Positions 7,751 through 17,094 of a stretch of 45,868 bases of DNA are shown one piece after another. The stretch lies in contig CAYRPN010000036.1 of assembly GCA_964426135.1 (NCBI GenBank), positions 1-45,868 on the forward strand, written 5' to 3'. Below the pieces are notes generated by a model that did no database searches, was not told where the DNA came from, and worked only from the letters and a program-made list of their open reading frames with translations. The stretch is from CAYRPN01 sp964426135. GTDB taxonomy: Bacteria; Planctomycetota; Phycisphaerae; Phycisphaerales; Phycisphaeraceae. The number at the start of each line of letters is the position of its first letter. The stretch's first letter is position 1. A program made the position numbers and the translations under genes.

Positions 7751-8770
7751 ATGACCCACACTATCGTCCTCATCCCCGGCGACGGCATCGGCCCCGAAGT
7801 GACCAATGCCGTCAAACGCATCCTTGCCGCGGCGAACGCGCCGATCGCGTGGGAGGAACATCTCGCCGGTCTTGCGGCGCTGGAGAAGGGCCTCGATGTG
7901 CTGCCGCAGGCGACACTCGATGCGGTGAGCAAACACAAGATCGCGCTGAAAGGCCCGTGCACCACGCCGGTGGGCAAGGGGTTCAAGTCGATCAACGTGC
8001 AGTTGCGAAAGACGCTGAATCTCTACGCCGCGGTGCGCCCGGTGCGCAGCCTCGAAGGCGTGCCCACGCGGTACACCGGTGTCGATCTGGTCATCGTCCG
8101 CGAGAACACCGAGGGCCTGTACAGCGGCATCGAAAACGAAGTCGCCCCCGGCGTGGTCACGAGCTTGAAAGTGGCCACCGAAGTCGCCTGCATGCGCATC
8201 GCGCGCTACGCCTTCCGTTACGCCAAATCGCGCGGGCGAAAAAAAGTCACGGTGTTCCACAAGGCGAACATCATGAAGCTCACCGACGGGCTTTTCATCC
8301 GCTGCGCCAAAAAAGTGCACGACGAGGAGTTTCCGCAGGCCCAGTACGAGGAACTCATCATCGACGCCGGCTGCATGCGCATCGTGCAGGACCCGACGCG
8401 CTTCGACGTGCTGCTGATGGAGAATCTCTACGGCGACCTGGTGAGCGATCTGTGTGCCGGCCTCGTCGGCGGGCTGGGCGTCGCGCCCGGCGCTAACATC
8501 GGCGACGACGCGGCGGTCTTTGAGGCGGTGCACGGCTCAGCGCCCGACATCGCCGGCAAAGGCATCGCCAATCCCATGTCGCTCCTGATGAGCGCGGTGC
8601 AGATGCTCAACCATCTGGCGGATTTGCGCAGCGACCCCGCCTGCCGCGCCGCCGCCGAGCGAGTGAAAAATGCTTACAACAAGTCGCTGGCGGATGGCCA
8701 GAAGACCGGCGACCTGGGCGGCAAACTCTGCACGGAGGCGTTTGCGGATGCGGTGATCGCGCGGTTGTGA
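7751..8770 (+). CDS. NAD-dependent isocitrate / 3-isopropylmalate dehydrogenase family
   Basis: The 339-residue enzyme has IPGDGIGPEV at the N-terminus, a KGPCTTPVGKGFKSINVQLR substrate segment, YAAVRPVRS, VRENTEGLYSGIENE, a catalytic Lys/Tyr region, and EAVHGSAPDIAGKGIANP at the NAD side. The ENTEGLYSGIE and SINVQLRK segments fit the NAD-dependent isocitrate dehydrogenase branch (TCA cycle) better than LeuB, although homoisocitrate or isopropylmalate activity cannot be excluded. The ATG at 7751 is chosen because the family starts two to five residues before the first beta strand; an upstream ATG at 7703 would add 16 unlikely residues. The family reaction is oxidative decarboxylation of a 2-hydroxy acid with NAD+ and Mg2+. 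Confidence 0.88.
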   Translation: MTHTIVLIPGDGIGPEVTNAVKRILAAANAPIAWEEHLAGLAALEKGLDVLPQATLDAVSKHKIALKGPCTTPVGKGFKSINVQLRKTLNLYAAVRPVRSLEGVPTRYTGVDLVIVRENTEGLYSGIENEVAPGVVTSLKVATEVACMRIARYAFRYAKSRGRKKVTVFHKANIMKLTDGLFIRCAKKVHDEEFPQAQYEELIIDAGCMRIVQDPTRFDVLLMENLYGDLVSDLCAGLVGGLGVAPGANIGDDAAVFEAVHGSAPDIAGKGIANPMSLLMSAVQMLNHLADLRSDPACRAAAERVKNAYNKSLADGQKTGDLGGKLCTEAFADAVIARL

Positions 8771-8955
8771 ACCGAAAGACGCTCTGCTTCAAGACACCGG
8801 CCGATACTGATCGCCACGCGGAGCAACCACTTCGTAACCGCTCCCACCCTCATCTCAATCCTTGCGACAGGCGGGCATCGACCGATTGCGGTAGCCTGCT
8901 CCTGTTCCACGCGGGTTCAATCCGCGGCAAACACGCGACAACCCTGGAGCTTTCC

Positions 8956-11900
8956 ATGAAGACGAAATTCGCAACGACGCTCATGCTTACCGCGCTTCTG
9001 GCATGCGCCCCGGCGTTCGCCGCCGAGGCGAAAAAGAAAATCGCCATGGTCGCCGGCCGCGCCAGCCACGGCTCGGGCCAGCACGAGTTCAACGGCGGGT
9101 GCAGGCTCCTCGCCGACGCCCTCAACGCCAGCGGCCTGCCCGTCGAAGTGGCTGTGCATTACAACGGCTGGCCCAAGGACAACGCGTTCTTCGACGGCGC
9201 CAGCGCCATCATCATCTACTCCGACGGCGGCGGCGGGCATCCCGTGTTGCCGCAGCTGAAATATGTGGACGAACTGATGAAGAAGGGCGTGGGTCTCGGC
9301 TGCATGCACTATGCCGTCGAAGTGCCCAAGGGCCAGGCGGGCAACTATTTTCTCGAATGGATCGGCGGATACTTCGAAACCCACTGGTCCGTCAACCCGC
9401 ACTGGGACGCCAGCTTTGAAAAGTTTCCGGAGCATGCCGTGACCCGCGGCGTCAAGCCGTTCAAGGTCAACGACGAGTGGTACTACCACATGCGCTTCAA
9501 GCAGAACCTGGCGCCGGGCAGCGGCGTCACGCCGATCCTTTCCGCGATGCCGCCGGCTTCGACGCTCAATCGCGGCGACGGCCCGCACTCGAACAACCCC
9601 GACGTGCGCAAGGCGGTGCTCGAACGCAAGGAGCCACAGCATCTGCTCTGGCTGCACGAGCGCTCCACGACCGCCGGCAGCACCGCCGGCCGCGGCTTCG
9701 GTTTCACCGGCGGACACGTCCACTGGAACTGGGGCGACGACAACTACCGCAAGCTCATCCTCAACAGCATCGCCTGGATCGCCGGCGTCGAAGTGCCCAA
9801 GGACGGCATCGCCAGCAAGCCGCTGTCGCGTCAGGACCTCGTCGCGGTCATGGATGTGAAGGACGGGCCGAAGCCTTCGACCGGCACATCCGCCGCGACT
9901 GCCGCCATCAAGCCCGCCGATCTGAAGTCCGCCGCGTTCGCCAGCCCCGTCGTTTCGCTGGAGACCAAGGGCCTGAGCGTGAACGTCGATGCCGACATCA
10001 CCGGCGCCAAAGAGCTTTACCTCGTCATCACCGACGCGGGCGACGGCTTCGGCTGCGACTGGGCCGACTGGGCTGAGCCGCGACTCGTCGATTCCGCCGG
10101 CAAGGAAACGAAACTCACTGAGCTGAAATGGAAAAGCGCCAGCAGCGACTGGGGCAACGTCCAGATCAGCAAGAACGCCGGGGGCGGTGCGATGAAGATC
10201 GACGGCAAACCCGTCGAGTTCGGCCTTGGCGCCCACGCCAACTCCGTCATCGCCTACGACATCCCGACCGGCTCAAACTTCGTCCGATTCAAGGCGCGCG
10301 GCGGCCTCGACAACGGCGGCACCGACCAGGGTTGCGGCTGCACCGCGCAGTTCGCCGTCTTCACCAGCCAGCAGAACTTCAACGCCGGCATGGCGGTGCT
10401 CGCCGCCGCGGCACAGGACCAGCCCAAGCCCAAGCCCACCAGCAAGCCCGGCGGCAAGAGCCCCGAGGAAACGCTCGCCGGCCTCGATGTGCATGAAGCG
10501 CTGCAGGTCGAGATCTTCGCCGCTGAGCCGAACGTGCTCAATCCCACCAACATCGACATCGATCACAAGGGTCGCATCTGGGTGGCCGAGGCGGTGAACT
10601 ACCGCGGCCGCAAAGGCAGCCGACCCGAAGGCGACCGCATCGTGATCCTCGAAGACAAGGACGGCGACGGCAAAGCCGAAGACGCCAAGACCTTCTACCA
10701 GGACAAGGATTTTCTCTCGCCGCACGGCGTCACCGTCTTCGCTCAGCCCGATGGCAAGAACACCCGCGTCGTCGTTTCCGTCGGCGACAAGATCATCGTC
10801 CTGATCGACAAGGACGGCGACGACAAGGCGGATGACAAGACCGTGCTCTTCACCGGCATCTCCGGCACGCAGCACGACCACGGCATCCATCAGGTCATGA
10901 TGGGGCCCGACGGCAAGATGTATTTCAACTTCGGCAACAGCGGCAACCAGATCAAGGACAAGGACGGCAAGCCGATCGTGGACAAGGCCGGCTTCGAGGT
11001 GAAAACCCACGGCAAACCCTACCGCCAGGGCATGGTCTTCCGCTGCAACATGGACGGCAGCGATTTCGAAACCCTTGGCTGGAACTTCCGCAACAACTGG
11101 ATGAACACCGTCGATTCCTTCGGCACCATCTGGCAAAGCGACAACGACGACGACGGCAACAAAGGCGTCCGCATCAACTACGTCATGGAGTTCGGCAACT
11201 TCGGCTACACCCACGAGATCACCGGCGCAGGCTGGGGCGACAACTGGAAAAAAGCCCAGGCCAAGGGCGCCAAGGACGACACCAAGGTGCTCTACGAATG
11301 GCACCAGCACGACCCGGGCGTGATCCCGAATCTGCTGCACACCGGTGCGGGATCGCCCACGGGCATCTGCGTCTACGAAGCCGGGCTGCTGCCGGAGATT
11401 TTCCGCGGGCAGGTCATTCACTGCGACGCGGGCCCCAATGTGGTCCGTGCGTACCCGGTGAAGAAGAGCGGCGCCGGCTACACCGCCGAGACGGTTAACG
11501 TCGTCGTCGGCACGCGCGACAAGTGGTTCCGCCCCAGCGATGTGAAGGTCGCCCCCGACGGTTCGCTCATCATCGCGGACTGGTACGACCCGGGCGTCGG
11601 CGGTCACGCGGCCGGCGACGTGGATAAGGGCCGGCTCTTCCGCGTCACGCCCAAGGGGCACAAGGGCTACAAGGTTCCCGCCTACAAGTTCGACACGGCT
11701 GACAACTGCGTCGCCGCGCTGTACAGCCCCACGCCTTCGGTGCGCTCCATCGCGTGGACGCAGCTGAACAGCATGGGCGACAAGGCGGAGGCGGCGCTGA
11801 AGAAAGTGTGGGACGATAAGGACGCCCACGCCCGCAAGCGGGCCCGCGCGCTCTGGCTGCTGGGCAAGATCGAAGGCAAGGGCCAGAGCTACGTCGATGC

Positions 11901-12384
11901 CGCCATCGCCGACAAGGACGCGGACATTCGCGTCACGGGCCTGCGCCTGGCGCGGCAACTGCCCAGCGTGGACGTGCTGGCGGTGGTGAAGAAGCTGGCG
12001 GGCGACGCGGCGCCGGAAGTTCGCCGCGAGTGCGCCATCGCCATTCGCCACACCAAGACGGACGCCGCCGCCGCGCTGTGGGCTGAGCTTGCCGCGCAGC
12101 ACGACGGCAAGGATCGCTGGCAACTCGAAGCGCTGGGCCTGGCCAGCGACCTGAACGCGGATGCGTGCCTGGCCGCGTACCTCGCCAAGGCCAAGCCCGA
12201 CGCCGCCGGTTACAACGACATCGTCTGGCGCACCCGTAGCAAGGCCGCGCTGCCGCTGCTCGTGAAACTCATCAAGGACAGCAAGACAAGCGCCGACAAC
12301 AAGGCGAAGTACGTCAAGGCGTTCGACTTCCATCCCAAGAGCAAGGAAAAAGACGCCGCCCTGGCGGAACTGCTGGCGGAGTGA
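8956..12384 (+). CDS. ThuA / NPCBM-like / PVC-type dehydrogenase / HEAT exported protein
   Basis: The 1142-residue protein has a signal peptide (1-22), then a ThuA-like domain (about 24-255, with AMVAGRASHG and GVGLGCMHYAVE). A galactose-binding/NPCBM-like module follows (about 330-475, GLGAHANSVIAYDI). Residues 510-905 form the beta-propeller 'membrane-bound dehydrogenase' domain of the PVC group, with DGDGKAEDAKTF and DHGIHQVMMGPDGKMYFNFGN motifs. HEAT-type helices run to the end. The usual C-terminal CxxCH domain is missing and is encoded by the next gene. GGAG precedes the ATG. Homologues are thought to be periplasmic sugar-oxidising proteins; the substrate here is unknown. A strong terminator follows at 12472. 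Confidence 0.85.
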   Translation: MKTKFATTLMLTALLACAPAFAAEAKKKIAMVAGRASHGSGQHEFNGGCRLLADALNASGLPVEVAVHYNGWPKDNAFFDGASAIIIYSDGGGGHPVLPQLKYVDELMKKGVGLGCMHYAVEVPKGQAGNYFLEWIGGYFETHWSVNPHWDASFEKFPEHAVTRGVKPFKVNDEWYYHMRFKQNLAPGSGVTPILSAMPPASTLNRGDGPHSNNPDVRKAVLERKEPQHLLWLHERSTTAGSTAGRGFGFTGGHVHWNWGDDNYRKLILNSIAWIAGVEVPKDGIASKPLSRQDLVAVMDVKDGPKPSTGTSAATAAIKPADLKSAAFASPVVSLETKGLSVNVDADITGAKELYLVITDAGDGFGCDWADWAEPRLVDSAGKETKLTELKWKSASSDWGNVQISKNAGGGAMKIDGKPVEFGLGAHANSVIAYDIPTGSNFVRFKARGGLDNGGTDQGCGCTAQFAVFTSQQNFNAGMAVLAAAAQDQPKPKPTSKPGGKSPEETLAGLDVHEALQVEIFAAEPNVLNPTNIDIDHKGRIWVAEAVNYRGRKGSRPEGDRIVILEDKDGDGKAEDAKTFYQDKDFLSPHGVTVFAQPDGKNTRVVVSVGDKIIVLIDKDGDDKADDKTVLFTGISGTQHDHGIHQVMMGPDGKMYFNFGNSGNQIKDKDGKPIVDKAGFEVKTHGKPYRQGMVFRCNMDGSDFETLGWNFRNNWMNTVDSFGTIWQSDNDDDGNKGVRINYVMEFGNFGYTHEITGAGWGDNWKKAQAKGAKDDTKVLYEWHQHDPGVIPNLLHTGAGSPTGICVYEAGLLPEIFRGQVIHCDAGPNVVRAYPVKKSGAGYTAETVNVVVGTRDKWFRPSDVKVAPDGSLIIADWYDPGVGGHAAGDVDKGRLFRVTPKGHKGYKVPAYKFDTADNCVAALYSPTPSVRSIAWTQLNSMGDKAEAALKKVWDDKDAHARKRARALWLLGKIEGKGQSYVDAAIADKDADIRVTGLRLARQLPSVDVLAVVKKLAGDAAPEVRRECAIAIRHTKTDAAAALWAELAAQHDGKDRWQLEALGLASDLNADACLAAYLAKAKPDAAGYNDIVWRTRSKAALPLLVKLIKDSKTSADNKAKYVKAFDFHPKSKEKDAALAELLAE

Positions 12385-12471
12385 TCCCTCGGCCGTTTAG
12401 CGGTCGGGCCGAGTCCGCCCGGGGGACGAGGCCCACCCGCGTGCGCACCTTGCAGGTCCAAACAACCCACC

Positions 12472-12507
12472 ACCGCCGGCCGTAAAATCAACGGTCGGCG
12501 GTTTTTG
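12472..12507 (+). terminator. Rho-independent terminator after the ThuA/PVC gene
   Basis: A 12-bp stem (ACCGCCGGCCGT at 12472-12483 against ACGGTCGGCGGT at 12491-12502) with a 7-nt loop is followed by TTTTTG. It lies between the dehydrogenase gene and the gene carrying its expected haem domain. Confidence 0.85.
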
Positions 12508-12640
12508 TTTAGCCGCGGGGCTTTACCCCGCGCGATCCCTGCCCCCATCCACCATCCGCATTCAACGGAGTCCGTGATGTTCGACCCGATCCATCCGCCG
12601 CGACCGACGACACACGCGGGGCAAGGCCCCGCGGCTAAAC
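12507..12640. repeat. TTTAGC-headed inverted pair overlapping a gene start
   Basis: GTTTAGCCGCGGGGCTTTAC (12507-12526) faces its inverse GGGGCAAGGCCCCGCGGCTAAAC ending at 12640. The right arm lies inside the first codons of the HEAT/cytochrome gene, where it encodes roughly THAGQGPAAKR in the n-region of the signal peptide. Confidence 0.8.
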
Positions 12641-13848
12641 GGGCGTTGGCCTACATGGCGCTCGCCGTTGTCGGCTGCCTCTGCTGCTCCCTCCATGCCG
12701 CCGACCAACCCGCCCCGGCCCCCGCGCCCGCCGTCTCCGACGAGCAGCGCGCCAAGGACGATCTCTTCATCGAGACTCTCTCCCGCCTCGAAGGCGTCGA
12801 CCTCAACGCCAACGAAAAACTCAAGGCCAGGCTCCTCGCGGTGCTCGGCCGCAACAAAGGCACGTCCGCGTATGTGGAGATGGCGGCACGATTCAACCTG
12901 CGCGACCTGAGCGATGAACTGGTGACGCTCGCCGTGGAGAAACCCACCGACAGCGCCGGCGTCGCCGCCGCCAAGCAGCTCATCAAGTGGGACGAAATCG
13001 CCCGGCTCAAAAAAGTCGTTGACACCGGCGCGCTCCCCGGCGACAACGCCGCCTCCATCGCGCCCGACAGTCCAGCCGCGATCGCCGCCGCCTCGGCCGC
13101 GCTCACGGCACTGGGCTACACGAGCGACGCCCGCGCCTGGCCGGTGATCGAAACGGTGATCGCCGACGCCAAGCGCGCTAAGCCCGTGCGCACCGCCGCG
13201 ATCGCCGCGATGGGCCTGGGCCGGGCGGGTGAGAAGCGCTTGCTCGAACTCGCCAAGGCGGGCGGGCTTTCGGACGATCTGCACTTCGCCGCGGGGAATG
13301 TGCTGCTCGCCTCGACCGATCCGACGATCCAGGCGGAGGCGGGCAAGCATCTGAAGCTGCCGCCCAGCGTCAACAGCAAGCCGCTGCCGCCGATCGCCCA
13401 GCTCGCCCAGCGCACCGGCGACGCAAGCAACGGCCCGCGCGTGTTCAAGAAAATCAACTGCATCCAGTGCCACCGTGTCGCCCCCGCCGGCGGCGACGCC
13501 TTCGGCGCTGACTTCGGCCCTGCCCTCTCCGAGATCGGCAGCAAGCTGCCCAAGGACGCACTCTACACCGCCATCCTCGACCCCTCGGCCGGCATCGAAC
13601 ACAACTACGAAGGCGCCCGCATCGAAACCGACGACGGCGAAGACATCGTCGGCATCATCACCAGCGAAACCGCCGACCTGCTGACGCTAAAACTCCCCGG
13701 CGGCGTGCAGCGCAAGTATGCGAAGACTTCAATCCTTTCTCGCGACAAGATCAAGAGCTCGCTCATGCCGCAGGGCCTGCAACTGGCGATGACGGAGCAG
13801 GAGTTGGTTGATCTCGTCGAGTGGCTGGCGGCGTTGAAAAAGAAATGA
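12577..13848 (+). CDS. HEAT-repeat c-type cytochrome (PVC haem-binding domain) protein
   Basis: The 423-residue protein has an unusual N-terminus: about 25 polar, Pro-rich residues and then a secretion helix (MALAVVGCLCCSLHAA). HEAT-like helices occupy about 60-260. A C-terminal haem-binding domain follows, with C295-I-Q-C298-H299 and the continuation typical of PVC-type proteins (LYTAILDPSAGIEHNYEG, MTEQELVDLVEWLAAL). The ATG at 12577 is favoured by GGAG 7 nt upstream; an ATG at 12655 just before the hydrophobic helix lacks an SD. In many planctomycetes this domain is fused to the protein encoded upstream, so this is probably its electron-accepting partner. Confidence 0.85.
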   Translation: MFDPIHPPRPTTHAGQGPAAKRALAYMALAVVGCLCCSLHAADQPAPAPAPAVSDEQRAKDDLFIETLSRLEGVDLNANEKLKARLLAVLGRNKGTSAYVEMAARFNLRDLSDELVTLAVEKPTDSAGVAAAKQLIKWDEIARLKKVVDTGALPGDNAASIAPDSPAAIAAASAALTALGYTSDARAWPVIETVIADAKRAKPVRTAAIAAMGLGRAGEKRLLELAKAGGLSDDLHFAAGNVLLASTDPTIQAEAGKHLKLPPSVNSKPLPPIAQLAQRTGDASNGPRVFKKINCIQCHRVAPAGGDAFGADFGPALSEIGSKLPKDALYTAILDPSAGIEHNYEGARIETDDGEDIVGIITSETADLLTLKLPGGVQRKYAKTSILSRDKIKSSLMPQGLQLAMTEQELVDLVEWLAALKKK

Positions 13849-13850
13849 CG

Positions 13851-14026
13851 GTTAGCGGAAACGCCGCAGGCGTCTGGACGGTGAACCATGTGCTGCCGAT
13901 TCAGCGCAGACGCGAATCGACACGTCGAGCGGGATCATGCCGCAGAGGAATTGCGCTGCGGAAGTCCAGCCTGCAATTGTGGCCTCGTTCTCGTCCGTCC
14001 AGACGCCTGCGGCGTTTCCGCTAAAC
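13851..14026. repeat. TTTAGCGGAAACGCC inverted pair in a convergent gap
   Basis: GTTAGCGGAAACGCCGCAGG (13851-13870), continuing CGTCTGGACGG, faces the exact inverse CCGTCCAGACGCCTGCGGCG.. ending GCTAAA at 14025. The arms of about 31 bp are separated by roughly 115 nt that show no gene. It fills the space between the convergent cytochrome and leuA genes and may act as a bidirectional hairpin. Confidence 0.85.
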
Positions 14027-14049
14027 GATTCTACTGACGCCGCGCGTTC

Positions 14050-15639
<1,590 letters not shown>

Positions 15640-15654
15640 GGCGAGTCCTTGTCA

Positions 15655-15868
15655 GAAATCCAATGACGAATGTCGAATGTCGAGTGTCCGAATGTCGATT
15701 GTCCGAATGTCTAATGAATGACGAATGACCAATGTCGAATGACGAATGCCAAGGCACCGTGACTTTTTCCGTCATTTGTCATTTGTCATTTGTGATTCGT
15801 CATTGGTCATTCATTCGACATTTCGACATTTCGTCATTCGACATTCGTCATTCGTCATTTCCTCTCTC
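15655..15868. repeat. Heptad-repeat dyad (GAATGTC units facing GACATTC units)
   Basis: The left array (about 15655-15760) repeats degenerate 7-nt units such as GAATGTC, GAGTGTC and GAATGAC. The right array (about 15768-15868) repeats the reverse complements GTCATTT, GTCATTC and GACATTC. A 7-nt period holds over long runs with small phase breaks. In RNA the arms would fold into a long imperfect hairpin. It occupies the leuA 5' region between attenuator and start codon. The same unit family recurs at 18440-18645. Confidence 0.85.
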
Positions 15869-15895
15869 AGTGTACGTGTTGGGCGAAAGCGCAAC

Positions 15896-15927
15896 AAAAA
15901 ACCCTGTCGCGGAGAGCCGGACAGGGT
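15896..15927 (-). terminator. Attenuator terminator of the leuA leader (segments 3:4)
   Basis: On the minus strand ACCCTGTC (15927-15920) pairs with GACAGGGT (15908-15901). A further CGG/CCG closing stem surrounds an apical tetraloop, and six T residues follow (15901-15896). It lies 32 nt after the leader-peptide stop codon and about 255 nt before leuA. Its 5' arm overlaps the segment that pairs with the leader stop region in the alternative fold. Confidence 0.9.
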
Positions 15928-15958
15928 GGGATCGTTCGTATGGACGTTCGATCGCGAC

Positions 15959-16030
15959 CTATCCGGCGCGCGGGGTAAGCAGGAGGCTAAGCCCAAGGAG
16001 CAGGCCGGATTGGCTGGGAATCGAACGCAT
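15959..16030 (-). CDS. leuL: Leu leader peptide (attenuation control of leuA)
   Basis: The 23-codon ORF begins ATGCGTTCGATT and ends GCCGGATAG. Codons 10-18 read L-L-L-G-L-S-L-L-L: seven Leu in nine, using CTG, CTC, CTT, CTT, CTC, CTG, CTT. The peptide starts MRSIPSQSG and ends TPRAG. It is too short and too Leu-rich to be a structural protein and sits inside the attenuator. No SD is present. The -10 box ends 8 nt before the ATG, so translation probably starts at or very near the mRNA 5' end. The symbol is used by functional analogy with enteric leuL, not by sequence homology. Confidence 0.88.
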   Translation of the reverse strand: MRSIPSQSGLLLGLSLLLTPRAG

Positions 16031-16038
16031 GTGCAGGC

Positions 16039-16067
16039 AGGTTAGCTCGCGCGGGTGGTCAAGTCAA
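16039..16067 (-). promoter_or_regulatory. Promoter of the leu leader and leuA
   Basis: TTGACT (16067-16062) and TAACCT (16044-16039) on the minus strand are separated by exactly 17 nt. The predicted start at about 16032-16030 coincides with the leader-peptide ATG. The promoter is divergent from the mlaF-like gene. Confidence 0.8.
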
Positions 16068-16143
16068 TTTCTTGAAAGCGGTCAGCCCGGGCGGTTTCCC
16101 GCCCAGGCACCGCATCGTCTCGCCTATCATCGGATAATCTCAG

Positions 16144-17094
16144 TTGCCGGTTTCGCATGCGACCATCACCGTGACGCCGCCACAACTCCAATCCGCCGCC
16201 AGAGAGGTTTCGCCACGTGCCGTCGCGCGCTCGGCGGGCAGCGGCCCGGCCACCGATCCGCTTGCCCCATCGCCTGACATCGGCACGCCCCGCATCGCAT
16301 CGCGCACGGGCAAGGACGTCATCGTTCGAGTCACCAACCTGCACAAATCCTTCGGCCCCCTCCGCGTGCTCGCCGGCATGAGCCTCGATTTCCTGCGCGG
16401 GCAGACCACCGTCGTCCTCGGGCCCAGCGGCACCGGCAAGAGCGTGCTGCTCAAGCACATCGTCGGCCTGCTCAAGCCCGACAAGGGCGAGGTCTACTTC
16501 GACAATCAGCGCATCGATCAACTGGGTGAGCACGATCTCGTCGAAGTGCGAAAGAAGATGGGCTTTCTCTTTCAGATGGGCGCCCTGTTCGATTCGCACA
16601 ACGTGCTGGACAACATCTGCTTCCCGCTGCGCGAACACACCAAATCATCCCGCAGCGAGCGCGAGGCCCGCGGCTCCACCGTGCTGAAAATGGTCGGCCT
16701 GCCCGGCGTCGAAAAGAAGATGCCGGCGGATCTCTCCGGCGGGCAGCGCAAGCGCGTGGCGCTGGCCCGCGCGATCGTGCTGCAGCCGGAGCTGATTCTT
16801 TATGATGAGCCGACGACCGGCCTCGACCCGATCACCAGCGACGTGATCAACGAACTCATCAAGAGCCTGGCGGAAACGCTGGGCATCACCAGCATTGCCG
16901 TGACGCACGACATGGTCAGCGCCCGCAAGATCGGCGACCGCATGGTGCTGCTGCACCAGGGCCAAGTCGTCGCCGACGCGGAAACCGAGGCGTTTCTGCA
17001 ACTGAAGGACGATCGTGTGCAACGCTTCGTGCAGGGCAAGGCGGATGAGGAGGATTTGCGGGCGATCAGGGAGGGTTTAGGGTGTAGGGTTTAG
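16144..17094 (+). CDS. mlaF: ABC transporter ATPase, MlaF/Ttg2A type
   Basis: The product is 316 residues if the TTG at 16144 is used. The first 60 residues are low-complexity and not part of the family; the ATPase begins near VRVTNLHKSFGPLRVL. Walker A is GPSGTGKS, followed by a Q-loop (FLFQMGALFDS, typical of MlaF), LSGGQRKRVALARAI, Walker B LILYDEPTTGLDP and a switch His in AVTHDM. MlaF drives phospholipid transport between the inner and outer membranes. No in-frame ATG precedes the domain; GATAAT ends 5 nt before the TTG, so a leaderless start is possible but uncertain. The last codons and TAG stop lie in a GGGTTTA heptad array. MlaD follows; no MlaE permease is present here. Confidence 0.82.
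   Translation: MPVSHATITVTPPQLQSAAREVSPRAVARSAGSGPATDPLAPSPDIGTPRIASRTGKDVIVRVTNLHKSFGPLRVLAGMSLDFLRGQTTVVLGPSGTGKSVLLKHIVGLLKPDKGEVYFDNQRIDQLGEHDLVEVRKKMGFLFQMGALFDSHNVLDNICFPLREHTKSSRSEREARGSTVLKMVGLPGVEKKMPADLSGGQRKRVALARAIVLQPELILYDEPTTGLDPITSDVINELIKSLAETLGITSIAVTHDMVSARKIGDRMVLLHQGQVVADAETEAFLQLKDDRVQRFVQGKADEEDLRAIREGLGCRV

Larger units (their letters stand above)
15896..16032 (-). promoter_or_regulatory. Leucine attenuator leader RNA upstream of leuA
   Basis: Four segments can be read on the minus strand. Segment 1 is ATCCGGC (16010-16004), just before the Leu codons. Segment 2 is GCCGGATAGG (15967-15958), which contains the leader stop codon. Segment 3 is CCTGTCCGGC (15925-15916). 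Segment 4 is GACAGGGT (15908-15901). Segments 1:2 pair over 7 bp; 2:3 pair over 10 bp with one G-U (antiterminator); 3:4 form the terminator. A ribosome stalled on Leu codons would cover segment 1 and free segment 2, allowing leuA transcription. A ribosome reaching the stop would mask segment 2 and allow termination. The logic is that of enteric leu and his leaders; the assignment here is inferred from sequence. Confidence 0.88.

Noticed and set aside
10273..12333. Long minus-strand open frame (686 codons) antisense to the ThuA/PVC gene
   Set aside because: The complementary strand has clear domains; the antisense product has none and no start signals.
15655..15868. CRISPR-like array
   Set aside because: Units are 7 nt, contiguous and degenerate, with no spacers of constant length and no cas gene.
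15965..16012. Signal-recognition-particle-like RNA because of a CCGG..AAGCAGGAGG stretch on the plus strand
   Set aside because: The conserved GGAA tetraloop helix is absent and the promoter and terminator are on the other strand.
15996..16032. tRNA T-arm-like sequence GTTCGATTCCC on the minus strand
   Set aside because: No acceptor, D or anticodon arms can be built; the sequence is explained by codons 2-5 of the leucine leader ORF.
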